38,525 nucleotides of DNA from the NCBI GenBank assembly GCA_028281495.1, contig JANQJU010000078.1, forward strand, positions 1 through 38,525. Direction: 5' to 3'. The notes under the pieces were generated by a model. It was not told where the DNA came from. It saw nothing but the letters and a program-made list of their open reading frames with translations, and ran no database searches. Shown piece by piece: positions 15,023 to 24,305 of the stretch. The first letter of the stretch is position 1; each line of letters opens with the position of its first letter. The translations under genes were made by a program, and so were the position numbers. This stretch comes from SAR324 cluster bacterium. GTDB taxonomy: Bacteria > SAR324 > NAC60-12.

Positions 15023-17170
15023 TCACTTTTCTTTCAATTCGTTGATGCCGTCCCAGTTGCGAGGAATGACGCCGTTCAGCAAGGGGTGGCAGCGTTCCAC
15101 ATAAATTCGAGCGGCCTGGTCGGTTGGATTGTGAGTAAGGTAGGCAGTGAACCGTTTGTAGGCATCACGAAAATCTTTCATGTAAAACACAGCCACTGCT
15201 TCTTCAAAGGCTTTGGCGTGGGTGAGTTTTCGGTCGCGGATTTCAGGGCGTTCCCCGTCCATGATTTCAAACACGGTCACGGGTTCGGTTTTGCCCTTGG
15301 CTTTCACTCGGTCCACCACCCGGATAGCATACCGTTCCGGATGACATAAGTTGAGAAACGTGAATTCGCTGATCAGCAGGGGAGCACCGTACAATTTCGT
15401 CATGCCCTCAATACGGGCCGAAAGATTCACTGTTTTGCTGATCACAGAACCCTCCATGCGGCTGGATTCACCTAGTGTGCCCAACATCAGCTTACCGGTG
15501 TTGATTCCCACCCCGTTGCGAATAGGAACCAGACCGTATCGGACCCGTTCTTCATTATACAGGGTCAATGCCTTGAGCATGGCAATCGATGCTTGCACTG
15601 CATCATCCGGCTGACGGGGGAACAACGCCATGATGGCATCTCCAATATATTTATCGATAAATCCGTGATGTTCTCGGACGGAGGGACCGAGACGCTCGAA
15701 ATAGGAGTTGAGGAACCGGAAGTTTTCTTGAGGAGTCATATGTTCTGATAGCGACGTGAAGGAACGAATATCAGTGAATAGCACTGACATATCGGTTTCC
15801 ACACTATCCCCCAGTTTCACATCCAAAATGCTTTCCTTGTGGAGGAAATCCAGCAATTCGTGAGGTACAAACCGCTCGTACGCTTCAGTGAGACGACGTT
15901 GTTTTTCTAAAGCCTGCTTCTGATTCTTCACTACCAATTGTTGTTGACGGAGCGCTTCGGCTTGAGCCTGTTCTGCTTGCCGCGTGATGGTATTGATACG
16001 ATCTGCCACAGCGAGCGAAAGCAACACCACCTCCACAGCCGAGCCGATCTGTAGGCCATAGGTGGTCAAAAACGTGTTTGGTAAGATCCCAAAAGCCCGC
16101 AAGGCATACGCAACAGCTCCCAAAATAAGAACAAAAAATGCCAACAGATAATAAAACGCGGGACGGAACCCTTTTCGCAGGCTCAGCCATCCAGCGGTCA
16201 AGGCTGTGAACGAAAAGGTCAACCCTAAGATCCCTGCCAGCGTTGCTGAAAGGCGCAAGGGCACGGTAAACGTCAGGATCGCGACGATCCATGTACAAAT
16301 CATCTGGAATTGGATGAAGCGATGCAAACGAGGTGTGTGCTCGGCGGTATGAAGGAAGTGTTGCGTGAATAATAAAGCAAACAATTCTACAGAAACGGCC
16401 GAAAGCGGGTTGAACCGTTGCGCCCACCAGGAATCGCCAGGCCATAAATATTCATAAGCCAATCCATTTTGTGAGAATGCATAGGCCCCAAAGGCAGCAA
16501 TGTAGAGTACATAATAAAGATAGCTTCGATCACGAACGGAAATAAATAGAAATAGGTTGTACAGCACCATCACAGCAATCAGCCCAAAATAAGCTCCCAA
16601 GCCATACTGCTCATCGCGATCATGACTGTTGAAAGCTTTAGGAGTCCACAAAGTCAAATTCAGCTGTAAGGTGTCTTCACCTTCTACCCGTAAATAGAAC
16701 ACTTGATCCGTGTTGGAATGACTCGTGATTGGGAACACAATGTTGCGGTTCTTAATTTTCCGATAGGTGAACGGTAAGAACATGCCGGCTTCATCCATTC
16801 GGAATTGGTCCAAAGGAGCCGGGGAATACAGTTGGACCAGTCCTAACAAGGGGTGGTCCATTTGAAGCACCAGCTCTTGCTTTTGAAAAGTGGGATTGAC
16901 GAGGCGGAATCGAACCCAATATGCGGATTCGGTGAATCCAAAATTGAGTGTTTTTTGCTGGCTGGGAACGAACTGAGCGGATCGCTCTGGTGTTAAAACT
17001 TCGTTGAGGGTCCACTGTTTGGCAGGATCTTCTAAATACTCTAGCGCTAATCCCAAAGGATACCTTGTCTGTCCCTCTAGCAATGTGACGGCTTCCAAAG
17101 CATGGCCGAAGCTTGGGAGCAGACAGCAAACACAGAAAACATTAAGAAGGTGTTTAAGAGGGATTGGCAT
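15023..17170 (-). CDS. Class III nucleotide cyclase with 7TMR-DISM sensor
   Basis: A 715-residue membrane protein. A signal peptide (1-24) precedes an extracytoplasmic beta-rich 7TMR-DISMED2-like domain (about 30-175). A seven-helix 7TMR-DISM region (about 190-390) and a Gln/Glu-rich coiled coil (390-430) lead to a class III cyclase domain (about 455-640). The metal-binding aspartates are Asp467 (FTDIRSFT) and Asp511 (DKYIGDAIM), and the transition-state residues are Asn582 and Arg586 (TVNLSARIE). Ser575 sits where many adenylate cyclases have the adenine-selecting Asp, as in class IIIb enzymes; cAMP is the likely product. About 75 residues of helical, TPR-like sequence close the protein. The gene lies 11 nt behind a chemoreceptor gene, probably in one operon. 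Confidence 0.9.
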   Translation of the reverse strand: MPIPLKHLLNVFCVCCLLPSFGHALEAVTLLEGQTRYPLGLALEYLEDPAKQWTLNEVLTPERSAQFVPSQQKTLNFGFTESAYWVRFRLVNPTFQKQELVLQMDHPLLGLVQLYSPAPLDQFRMDEAGMFLPFTYRKIKNRNIVFPITSHSNTDQVFYLRVEGEDTLQLNLTLWTPKAFNSHDRDEQYGLGAYFGLIAVMVLYNLFLFISVRDRSYLYYVLYIAAFGAYAFSQNGLAYEYLWPGDSWWAQRFNPLSAVSVELFALLFTQHFLHTAEHTPRLHRFIQFQMICTWIVAILTFTVPLRLSATLAGILGLTFSFTALTAGWLSLRKGFRPAFYYLLAFFVLILGAVAYALRAFGILPNTFLTTYGLQIGSAVEVVLLSLAVADRINTITRQAEQAQAEALRQQQLVVKNQKQALEKQRRLTEAYERFVPHELLDFLHKESILDVKLGDSVETDMSVLFTDIRSFTSLSEHMTPQENFRFLNSYFERLGPSVREHHGFIDKYIGDAIMALFPRQPDDAVQASIAMLKALTLYNEERVRYGLVPIRNGVGINTGKLMLGTLGESSRMEGSVISKTVNLSARIEGMTKLYGAPLLISEFTFLNLCHPERYAIRVVDRVKAKGKTEPVTVFEIMDGERPEIRDRKLTHAKAFEEAVAVFYMKDFRDAYKRFTAYLTHNPTDQAARIYVERCHPLLNGVIPRNWDGINELKEK

Positions 17171-17181
17171 ACTTGGCCTCG

Positions 17182-18981
17182 TTAGTCATGTATGGGGCTG
17201 GGCGTTGGTGAGGGAGATCCAGGGCCAGACAAGAGCCGCATTGACTCAGAGGGGAGGCCTGAAAGTCGATCTGAATTTCTAATTTTAAACTGAGACACCA
17301 ATTGTTTGAGCTGTTGAGCCTGTGTGGAAAGTTCTGCGCTCGCATTTGCGCCATTGATGGCTTCCATTGCATTCTGTTGGGTCACTTCGTTGATTTGCCC
17401 CAAGCCTTGGTTGATTTCTTGAATTCCCTGCACTTGCTCTTGGCTTTCATGGACAATCTCGCTCACAATCGAAGACACTTTATCAATGCTTTGCACAATA
17501 GCATCCAGGGCCGAGGCAGTTTCTTTCGCGGTATGGGAGCCAGATTCCACTTTTTCGATTGAAGTCTCGATCAACTCGGCCGTCTTTTTCGCGGCTTCGG
17601 CACTCCGTGACGCTAAACTGCGCACTTCCCTTGCAACCACGGCGAATCCTTTTCCATGATCGCCTGCACGAGCGGCTTCCACAGCGGCATTGAGGGCAAG
17701 CAAATTAGTTTGGAAGGCCAACTCATCGATGTCCTTGATGATCCTGGAGATGTTATTCGATGCGGAGTTGATCTGGTCCATCGCCTCAAGCATATGCTGC
17801 ATTTGTGTGTTGCCTTGCTCAGCTTGTGAATGGACGTTTTGGGTCATATTGCCGGCTTCCGAGGCATGACTGGCGCTTGCATGGACTTGCTTAGTCAGCA
17901 TCTTCGTTGACGCAGAAAGCTGTTGAAGCGATGCAGCTTGATCAGTAGCGCCTTTGGAAATCGACTGGCTGGAATCGGAAATCTGGATAGCACTTTGGGC
18001 TACCTGCTCGCCCGCTTGGTAGAGTCGAGCCACAGTTGCGTTCAAGTTGTGACTGGTGGTTTGCAAAGCCACTCCCATGACATCTTCTTGGCTTTTGGGG
18101 GTGACTTCAAAAGTCAGATCCCCTTGAGCCATCTGTTGGAGCGCCTGCACAGCGCCGGATTGTAAATCATCAGCAAAACGATTGATGGCTTTGCCCATGC
18201 GTCCGATTTCGTCACTGTGGTGGATTTCAACACGTCTAGAGATGCGACCTTCGTCCATATCGTTAATGATTGCAATGAGTTGATCCAGGGGACGCAGCAC
18301 CACTTTGCGCATCAATAAAACGATGCTGAAAGCTAACACCACCACGGCTAACATCAAGCCAACCCCTTGTTTCAAAGAGGAATCCCAGAAGTAGCGCCGA
18401 ATCTGTTCCTCTTCTTCAGCTGCATGTTTCAAGATAGCTTGTTTGAGCTGTATGGTTTTTTCACGGACGGGAGCTTCTGTGTAAATGAATCGGACTTTCC
18501 CCATGGGTTCGCCTTCCCATTCGGAGTCGAATTCAATCAACTGGTGAAGGTGAGAAGAAGGCAAATTGGGGGTTTCTTCATTGACAAATTGAATATCATT
18601 CCCATCTCGCCACACGGCTGCAAACGGTTGGTTGTCTCCATCAATCACCTCAATGGCCAACATTTCTGGCATTTCGAGATAGGGTTCGATCAAGTGACGA
18701 ATGCCATCACTTTCCACATTGTAAACATACTGTGCACCGGAGCGACTTACGTTTTTCGCATTAAAAGCCACAGTGGATTTTAAATTTTCCAAAAGCGCGG
18801 TTTCTCGTTCTTCCAAAGCCCGTAAGCTGTCCTGAAATCGAGCCTCATTGATCTGCTGGATCATTTGAGATTGCAATTGAAACGAAACCAATCCGATGAG
18901 GCTGAGTAAGACTAAAACGACTCCCCCACTGACGATTGAAATTTTTGTAGATATGCTCCAATCCCCCCAACTTTGCTGCAT
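17182..18981 (-). CDS. Methyl-accepting chemotaxis protein with periplasmic sensor domain
   Basis: A 599-residue chemoreceptor. TM1 is at about 14-36, with a periplasmic region of about 165 residues (40-204, mixed alpha/beta around MLAIEVID and GKVRFIYTEAP, dCache/sCache-like). TM2 is at about 205-224, HAMP at 225-275, and a second HAMP-like segment follows (280-320). The long signalling coiled coil has its hairpin tip near 420-450 (AFQTNLLALNAAVEAARAG then GKGFAVVA), the CheA/CheW contact site. A Pro/Ser-rich tail ends the protein without a CheR-tethering pentapeptide. GGAG precedes the ATG by about 9 nt. It is first in a probable two-gene operon with the 7TM cyclase. Confidence 0.93.
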   Translation of the reverse strand: MQQSWGDWSISTKISIVSGGVVLVLLSLIGLVSFQLQSQMIQQINEARFQDSLRALEERETALLENLKSTVAFNAKNVSRSGAQYVYNVESDGIRHLIEPYLEMPEMLAIEVIDGDNQPFAAVWRDGNDIQFVNEETPNLPSSHLHQLIEFDSEWEGEPMGKVRFIYTEAPVREKTIQLKQAILKHAAEEEEQIRRYFWDSSLKQGVGLMLAVVVLAFSIVLLMRKVVLRPLDQLIAIINDMDEGRISRRVEIHHSDEIGRMGKAINRFADDLQSGAVQALQQMAQGDLTFEVTPKSQEDVMGVALQTTSHNLNATVARLYQAGEQVAQSAIQISDSSQSISKGATDQAASLQQLSASTKMLTKQVHASASHASEAGNMTQNVHSQAEQGNTQMQHMLEAMDQINSASNNISRIIKDIDELAFQTNLLALNAAVEAARAGDHGKGFAVVAREVRSLASRSAEAAKKTAELIETSIEKVESGSHTAKETASALDAIVQSIDKVSSIVSEIVHESQEQVQGIQEINQGLGQINEVTQQNAMEAINGANASAELSTQAQQLKQLVSQFKIRNSDRLSGLPSESMRLLSGPGSPSPTPSPIHD

Positions 18982-19256
18982 GATATGGCTCCTGTTTAAG
19001 GTCTCCCAAGGAGGTGGCTGATGATTTTTTGCTCCTTAGATAAATATCAATGGTTGAATCTATTGAATAAACTACCTGTAAGGAAGCTGTGTAAGAAAAT
19101 CAAGATAAGAGGTGGGAGCACTGGCCCCCAAGAATCGATTCTGTTATACACCAAACAGAGTCGAGAGAGATCCGTTAGTTCTTGAAAAATGGGGCGTCGT
19201 ATCTTCAAAACGAGAAGGAAGAATCGTCATCACTATACAACATTCATTGGAAAGGC

Positions 19257-20840
19257 ATGGGCTTGATGTTGAGAAGAACACTTGGAATTAACACCAAAAT
19301 CTTTGGTTTGATTTTCATTTTGCTGATACTCGCCACCATGATAGGGGGAGTCGGTTTATGGAGCATGAATCGTATCGGAATGGAAATGACTGATATTGCC
19401 GAGGAGAATATTCCTCTTGTAGAAAAGTTAACGGAAATCACGATCAATCAACTTGAACAAACCATCCTCTACGAAAGAGCGATCCGCGTTGGAGAAAAAT
19501 TTGGGCACGATGCGAATGCAAGAACCGAATTTTCTAAGCTGGAAGCGTCTTTCAAGCAGCGATCTGGCACCGTAGACAAGACCTTTCGAGAAGCGGAAGC
19601 GATTGCGACCCAAGGGCAGCAAGACGCCCACACCGCACACGCACGCCAAGAATTCACGGCTTTGCTGCAAAAACTCAAAAAACTGGAGGAAGAGCATCAT
19701 TTGTTCGATCAACAAGCCTTTCGAGTCTTTTCTCTCATTCGGTCTGCTCAAACGGAAGGATTGGAGCAGATAGAGAAACAAGTGGAAGACGACGCGGATA
19801 AGCTAGATCACGAATTAGAGGCAATCATTCGCGAAGTCGAAAGCTTCACCGAAGCATCTGTCCAAACAGCGAAGCAGCATGAGGAACAAGCGTTCACTTG
19901 GATTGCCGTCATTTTGATCGGGGTTTTAATGCTGGGAATTGCGATTGGTTCGTTGGTGAGTACCAGCATTCGAAGCAGCCTGAACCGTATGGAATTGATG
20001 GCTGGAGAGGTGGCTCAAACTTCGGAGGAATTGGCTTCAAATAACACCACGCAAAGTGCTGGTGTTGAGGAAGTGAGCGCTTCCATTGAAGAAATGATTT
20101 CTACCATTCAAGATGTGGCTAACAATGCCAACCAAGTGGCGAGCACTGCACATAACTCGCTGGAACAAGCCAAGGTTGGGAGATCGGCTGTCCAAGAATT
20201 GCTGAGTGCAATGGATTTGATCAACGATTCTTCTAGCCAGATCACAGATATCATTAATGTGATTTCTGACATCGCCGAGCAAACCAACCTCCTTGCATTA
20301 AATGCGGCCATTGAGGCGGCTCGCGCAGGAGAAGAAGGAAAAGGTTTTGCCGTTGTAGCCGATGAAGTGCGGAAACTGGCAGAACGCAGTGCCAAAGCCG
20401 CAGGTGAAATCACCCATTTGATCAAGACCAGCAACACGCGTGTGCAAGATGGAGTGAAACTTTCCACACAGGCTGATTCGGTTTTAAATACGATTGTGGA
20501 ATATGTGGACAACACGGCTGAAAACGTTGAGCAGATTTCAGCTGCGACCGAGGAGCAAGCTGCTTCATCCAATTCGATCAAAGATCACATCAATCAGGTT
20601 ACTTCGGCAATTGAGGAAAATTCGGCAGCAGCTCAAGAATTAGCCTCCAACGCGGAAAACATGACAACCGAAATTCAACGGGCTATCAGTGGGCATGTGC
20701 ATATAGCCACAAACCCTGAAGTGGGGCCCACAAATCCTGTCATTCCGTCCACCGCCGCTCCGAACTTATCAGGGACGAACACTCCGGCGCCTCCACCAGT
20801 GCCTCTATCAGCAGGCAAAGCTGATCATCTGGATTGGTAA
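19257..20840 (+). CDS. Methyl-accepting chemotaxis protein with four-helix-bundle sensor
   Basis: A chemoreceptor of about 527 residues. TM1 follows GINTKIFG near the N-terminus. The periplasmic domain (about 170 residues, all helical, rich in Glu/Lys/Gln) is 4HB_MCP-like, and TM2 is WIAVILIGVLMLGIAIG. The signalling domain has the tip IAEQTNLLALNAAIEAARAG followed by GKGFAVVADEVRKLAERS. It ends in a Pro-rich tail (TPAPPPVPL). The start is uncertain: a TTG at 19182 gives 25 more residues, while ATG 19257 and ATG 19266 are more natural because TM1 follows directly. The ribosome binding sites are weak (GGAAAGG at 19249-19255 fits 19266 best). It is divergent from the other receptor gene. Confidence 0.92.
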   Translation: MGLMLRRTLGINTKIFGLIFILLILATMIGGVGLWSMNRIGMEMTDIAEENIPLVEKLTEITINQLEQTILYERAIRVGEKFGHDANARTEFSKLEASFKQRSGTVDKTFREAEAIATQGQQDAHTAHARQEFTALLQKLKKLEEEHHLFDQQAFRVFSLIRSAQTEGLEQIEKQVEDDADKLDHELEAIIREVESFTEASVQTAKQHEEQAFTWIAVILIGVLMLGIAIGSLVSTSIRSSLNRMELMAGEVAQTSEELASNNTTQSAGVEEVSASIEEMISTIQDVANNANQVASTAHNSLEQAKVGRSAVQELLSAMDLINDSSSQITDIINVISDIAEQTNLLALNAAIEAARAGEEGKGFAVVADEVRKLAERSAKAAGEITHLIKTSNTRVQDGVKLSTQADSVLNTIVEYVDNTAENVEQISAATEEQAASSNSIKDHINQVTSAIEENSAAAQELASNAENMTTEIQRAISGHVHIATNPEVGPTNPVIPSTAAPNLSGTNTPAPPPVPLSAGKADHLDW

Positions 20841-20887
20841 TCAACCTGCCTCGTTTTTCTGCTGAACTGTTCGTGGGAGTGTTATCC

Positions 20888-21622
20888 TTATTGATTTATT
20901 TTCTGGAAAAATTGTGAATGCGTGTTTCGCATTTTCAGCAAAAGCTGGATTGCCTTGGCTTCATTGTGCTCGGAAACAATTGTTGTGAGACCTGTCAGGG
21001 TGAGGAGAACCATAGCAACGAGGTCAGAAGGGAACTCAGAAAAGTCGAGATGCTGAAGGTGGGGGATCGTCTCTAAAAAAAAATCTCGAAATTCTGGATG
21101 CAAGTTGGAAGCTGAGATGCGATCTTCAATCGATTTGGAAAACAAGTGAATGGCTGTTGAATTTTGCAATGCGTGCTTATCGAATAGTTCCAATAAACAA
21201 AACTGCTCTTCTGCATTCGCACCGAGATAAACCGGTCCCAACAGCTCCAGCCAAGGTGGTAGAACGGTTGCAATACCCGGAGTTTGGTCGACGACTTTCC
21301 AGAATTCTTCCACTTGATTCCGAGTGAGGACATCAAGATAGTTGTAAAGGTGTCCTTCAGTCGGTTTGGTGTGATAGACCATTCGGGACAGTTCAACAGC
21401 CTCGTCCAATTCTCCATTATCCTTGAGAAGAAGCGCATACAGGTTGAGCAACTCCAAATCACTTTGCACGAGCTGATAGTTTTCGGGTTTTCGCATATCT
21501 TTAATCAAACCACGTCGTGTGATCATTGGAAGATCTTGCAAAGCATGCCAATCTTCATGTTTTTCGAAAAACAACTCCACACGCGATAGCAACTGAGCTT
21601 TCCAAGAGTTTGGCTTTTCCAT
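20888..21622 (-). CDS. Uncharacterised alpha-helical (TPR-like) protein
   Basis: A 244-residue soluble protein with no signal peptide or membrane segment and a largely helical composition. The segment LLNLYALLLKDNGELDEAVELSRMVYHTKPTEG reads like one TPR-type helix pair, so a repeat fold for protein-protein contact is plausible. I recognise no catalytic motif. The ATG at 21622 with GGAGA 8 nt upstream is preferred to a TTG at 21637. It converges with the 4HB chemoreceptor gene (47-nt gap), so it is not in that operon, and is divergent from the lipoprotein gene at 21731. The function is unknown. Confidence 0.65.
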   Translation of the reverse strand: MEKPNSWKAQLLSRVELFFEKHEDWHALQDLPMITRRGLIKDMRKPENYQLVQSDLELLNLYALLLKDNGELDEAVELSRMVYHTKPTEGHLYNYLDVLTRNQVEEFWKVVDQTPGIATVLPPWLELLGPVYLGANAEEQFCLLELFDKHALQNSTAIHLFSKSIEDRISASNLHPEFRDFFLETIPHLQHLDFSEFPSDLVAMVLLTLTGLTTIVSEHNEAKAIQLLLKMRNTHSQFFQKINQ

Positions 21623-21650
21623 AAGAATTGTCTCCAATTAGGGTTCAAAG

Positions 21651-21680
21651 TTGACCCATTATCCCTTTGCAACGTATGAT
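21651..21680 (+). promoter_or_regulatory. Sigma70-type promoter for the lipoprotein gene
   Basis: TTGACC (21651-21656), an 18-nt spacer and TATGAT (21675-21680) form a near-consensus promoter. Transcription would start near 21687, about 45 nt before the GTG start at 21731. Confidence 0.7.
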
Positions 21681-21730
21681 AGTCAACGAAGGATTCAATC
21701 CCGTTTGAACACTTTTCAAGAAGGTCTATC

Positions 21731-22054
21731 GTGCAGAAACCAACGTTGTTATTTAGTCTCGGTTTGATGATTTTTTTGAGCACTGCATGCGTTTCTTCCG
21801 ATATTTCGCCGCCCACTTCTTCTTTTTCCAAACCCCAAAGCACCTTCCAGTATCTTGATTCTGGACTCTCCCCCGATCAGCAGCGTGCGCTCCGCAATAT
21901 CCAGCATTCTCGACAGTACATCCGAGAACAGCAACGTCGTGCGATGGAAAAACGACAAGCAGAATGGGATAATTGGACCCGACGCGCCCGGAGCTTGCCA
22001 GCCCCCGAACTCAAAGACCCACCCATCAATTTTGATGTGCCTGCGTATCCCTGA
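21731..22054 (+). CDS. Small lipoprotein
   Basis: A 107-residue protein starting at GTG with AAGG about 7 nt upstream. It has a lipoprotein signal peptide whose lipobox LSTAC places the lipidated Cys at residue 20. The mature part has a Ser/Pro-rich stretch (21-36), a basic helix with many Arg/Gln (about 46-85, RQYIREQQRRAMEKRQAEW) and a Pro-rich end. Ser at position +2 (CVSS has Val then Ser) does not give an inner-membrane Asp signal, so outer-membrane placement is likely. No family is recognised. It converges with the SPOR gene. Confidence 0.75.
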   Translation: MQKPTLLFSLGLMIFLSTACVSSDISPPTSSFSKPQSTFQYLDSGLSPDQQRALRNIQHSRQYIREQQRRAMEKRQAEWDNWTRRARSLPAPELKDPPINFDVPAYP

Positions 22055-22071
22055 TTTCTTCAACGTGTGTT

Positions 22072-22713
22072 TTACAGTTTTGTCAATTGCACTTGGTCGA
22101 TGAAATCGACTTTCTTGAGCTGAATTGCCAACGCTTCGGCTTCTTTTTTCGAAGTTTTTCCCACTCGAACTCGGAACAGCTTTTTATTGTCACCCGTTAC
22201 ATAGGTGCTGACATAAGCATCGGCAAATCCTTGATCCAGAAGCCGCTGGTGGAACGTGTTAGCCCTCTCGGAACTCCCTGTGCTGAAAACCTGGAGAGTG
22301 TAGCTTCCCACTGTTTGTGTTTTCACCATCTTCACCGTGCGCACTTCAAGTGGAGGGAGAAGGGTTGTGGTGGTGGTTGGAGGTGGCTTTTCTTCTTTTT
22401 GACCTTGCTGCGCCAAGCGTTCTGTATTGTTTTTCAGTTTTTCCAAATAGTCTAAGTCAATGGGAGAGCTTTTGGAGGCGGTTTGGCCAAGTTGAAAAAA
22501 ACTTAGGCTTTCTTGAGTTGCAACCGCTTCATTTTGCAATCGTTCTTGTTCCAATTGTTGGACGCTGGTCTCGATGCGTAAGCTCTTTCCAGTGACAAGT
22601 CCCAGATAAAAACTGACGACAAGAGATACCATGCTCAGGGCCATCAAGATGACAACTTGGCCTTTACTCAATTGTAGCGAAACGATTCTTTTTTCTTTTT
22701 TGGAATAATTCAT
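22072..22713 (-). CDS. SPOR-domain membrane protein
   Basis: A 213-residue bitopic inner-membrane protein. A basic cytoplasmic start (MNYSKKEKR) is followed by one transmembrane helix (about 20-42), a periplasmic linker with a Gln/Glu coiled coil and a Pro/Thr-rich spacer. A C-terminal SPOR domain (about 135-213) begins GSYTLQVFSTGS and ends with paired repeats, KLFRVRVGKTSKKEAEALAIQLKK. SPOR domains bind glycan strands lacking stem peptides at the division site, so a role in cell division or envelope maintenance (FtsN/DedD-like layout) is likely. The ATG at 22713 is chosen over an upstream TTG because the residues between are not protein-like. Confidence 0.85.
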   Translation of the reverse strand: MNYSKKEKRIVSLQLSKGQVVILMALSMVSLVVSFYLGLVTGKSLRIETSVQQLEQERLQNEAVATQESLSFFQLGQTASKSSPIDLDYLEKLKNNTERLAQQGQKEEKPPPTTTTTLLPPLEVRTVKMVKTQTVGSYTLQVFSTGSSERANTFHQRLLDQGFADAYVSTYVTGDNKKLFRVRVGKTSKKEAEALAIQLKKVDFIDQVQLTKL

Positions 22714-23071
22714 AGAAGTGCATGGGAAACGATGTTGTGAGGAGTGTCCATCCTTAGAAAATGCAAATTTAGCAAGTACTTGCTTTGGAATCCATACCAA
22801 CTTTGAATTTTGATCCCTCAGGTAGTTTCTATTCCATCGATTTTCTCTGGTTTGGCCCTCTGTTTTTTCATTTTGTTATAGTTCCAATAAAGGATAAGTA
22901 TATGCCCTTAAACTTAAGATAAATATCTATTTTAGGATAACTTTTCTTTTTAGCCTTTTAATTTCAGTTAAGAGGAAAAATTTTTGCATTACCAAAAAAT
23001 GATAGCTGAATAGGCTATTCATGAACATAGCTAAACATATATTGGTCTGAAACTTAATCATGGAGGAAACT
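22714..23071. other. AT-rich intergenic region
   Basis: I see no gene in this stretch. It is clearly more AT-rich than its surroundings between about 22860 and 23060 and contains the 15-bp palindrome TGAATAG-G-CTATTCA at 23007-23021, about 50 nt before the start of the beta-barrel gene. The palindrome is a candidate operator; no confident -35/-10 pair was found. Confidence 0.4.
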
Positions 23072-23704
23072 ATGCGAATACGGATCCTTTATCTAATAGT
23101 GGCCTGTTTCCTGGGAGCGAATTTTTCCAACGCGTGGGCAGAGGGCAATCGAATTCGGTTGCAAATTCCATTGAGCATGGAAGGCTTTGCTGGAACTAAA
23201 AACGAGGCCGAAGTGGAGTTTGAAGAAGATCTGATTGACGATGATGATCTTGATGATGAGTCGGCTGTTTCAGGTTTTGGAATTACCTATGTCTTCAATT
23301 TTGGGCTGGGTATTGGTTGGTCGTCAATTAACGTGAACATTGAACAAGAGGATTTTCTAGATGTTGACGGCTTGGACGTAGAAACCACAGAAGAAGGCAA
23401 TTTTGTTGAAGTCTCTTACACCTTCGGAGATATGGGAACCTTCACTGCCGGAGTAGGATTATTGGTGAGCGGTAAATCCAAGTTTGAGGTCAACGAAGGC
23501 TTTATTCTGATTGATGATGAAAGCGTTGACGATTCCACAACCAAAGTCAGTGGCACAACTTACTTCTTTGGAGGTGGTTATACTTTCGACAATGCGGAAG
23601 TTTTTGCTCAGTACCGTATTATCCAATTCAAATCAGAACATGAGCACCTAGAAATCACCACTGACAGCAATCAACTTTGGATCGGAGCCGGTTTCGTATT
23701 CTGA
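23072..23704 (+). CDS. Outer-membrane beta-barrel protein
   Basis: A 210-residue protein with a Sec signal peptide cleaved after AWA (about residue 23). The mature part alternates hydrophobic and polar residues in amphipathic strands (FGITYVFNFGLGIGWSSINV, FVEVSYTFGD, TYFFGGGYTF) with acidic loops. It ends in GAGFVF, a terminal Phe as required by the BAM machinery. Size and pattern suggest an 8-stranded barrel (OmpW/OmpA-type porin-like fold). The ATG at 23072 is chosen because the upstream in-frame ATG (23060) overlaps the ribosome binding site GGAGG. Confidence 0.8.
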   Translation: MRIRILYLIVACFLGANFSNAWAEGNRIRLQIPLSMEGFAGTKNEAEVEFEEDLIDDDDLDDESAVSGFGITYVFNFGLGIGWSSINVNIEQEDFLDVDGLDVETTEEGNFVEVSYTFGDMGTFTAGVGLLVSGKSKFEVNEGFILIDDESVDDSTTKVSGTTYFFGGGYTFDNAEVFAQYRIIQFKSEHEHLEITTDSNQLWIGAGFVF

Positions 23705-23706
23705 TA

Positions 23707-24177
23707 CTATCGTTTTTTCTTGCGGACATAGAGGGTCCGCAAGATTTTAGCCACCAACTCTTCTTGTTCGTCTCTAACTTCGATCTCAAATTGGGGAAGG
23801 TATTTCTCTCCGTTAGAAGTTTTTTCTCTAATTTGGTTGAGGATGTCTTCATTGAGATGAAAACGGGCTGCCACTGTTCCTTTTCCAGGAGCGATGAACT
23901 CGATACCACTCGACTTGTCCCACACGATATAATCACGCCCTAAATTTCGCATCACCATCAGCATATAGAACGGATCGGTCATCGCATAGAGACTGCCTCC
24001 AAAGTGCGTGCCCACATAATTTCGGTTGAACCAACGCATTTTCATTTGAACGGTCAGTTCACGAAAGTCTGACGACACATGACGAATCGAAATACCTGCG
24101 GCTAGAAAAGGAGGCCATAGGCCCATCAACAAACGTAAGTTGAAAGGGGTGATATTGTATATTGCGAGTTGTTTCAT
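23707..24177 (-). CDS. DUF4442 hotdog-fold (thioesterase-like) protein
   Basis: A 156-residue cytoplasmic protein of the DUF4442 family, related to PaaI-type hotdog thioesterases. The typical features are PFLAAGI near the N-terminus, MRWFNRNYVGTHFGGSLYAMTDPFYMLM (about 47-74), IEFIAPGKGTVAARF (about 92-106) and a C-terminal strand ending in LYVRKKKR. The substrate is unknown. It lies 128 nt downstream of the halogenase-like gene on the same strand, so co-transcription is possible; a thioesterase-like protein beside a flavin oxidoreductase hints at a shared pathway. Its stop is only 2 nt from the stop of the convergent barrel gene. Confidence 0.85.
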   Translation of the reverse strand: MKQLAIYNITPFNLRLLMGLWPPFLAAGISIRHVSSDFRELTVQMKMRWFNRNYVGTHFGGSLYAMTDPFYMLMVMRNLGRDYIVWDKSSGIEFIAPGKGTVAARFHLNEDILNQIREKTSNGEKYLPQFEIEVRDEQEELVAKILRTLYVRKKKR

Positions 24178-24305
24178 AGAAGATACCTGCGGTGGAAGTG
24201 TCTATCGAATCTAGGGCCAAACAGAACTTGATTGATCCAATTTTATGACCTGTTGGTCTATGAGTCGCAAGTTGCTCTTCTAATCCACAACGTGATTTTG
24301 TTGGT

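Noticed and set aside
15885..16445. 186-codon ORF in another frame of the cyclase gene
   Set aside because: Overlaps the 7TM region; it is rich in residues expected from reading hydrophobic codons out of frame and has no start signal.
20108..20581. 157-codon antisense ORF in the 4HB chemoreceptor gene
   Set aside because: Ala/Ser-rich antisense of the conserved MCP signalling domain, a common artefact.
20841..20887. Possible bidirectional terminator between convergent genes
   Set aside because: No stem of more than a few base pairs followed by a T-run could be found.
22870..22980. AT-rich stretch as a possible replication origin or iteron region
   Set aside because: No repeated DnaA-box-like 9-mers or iterons, and no replication gene nearby.
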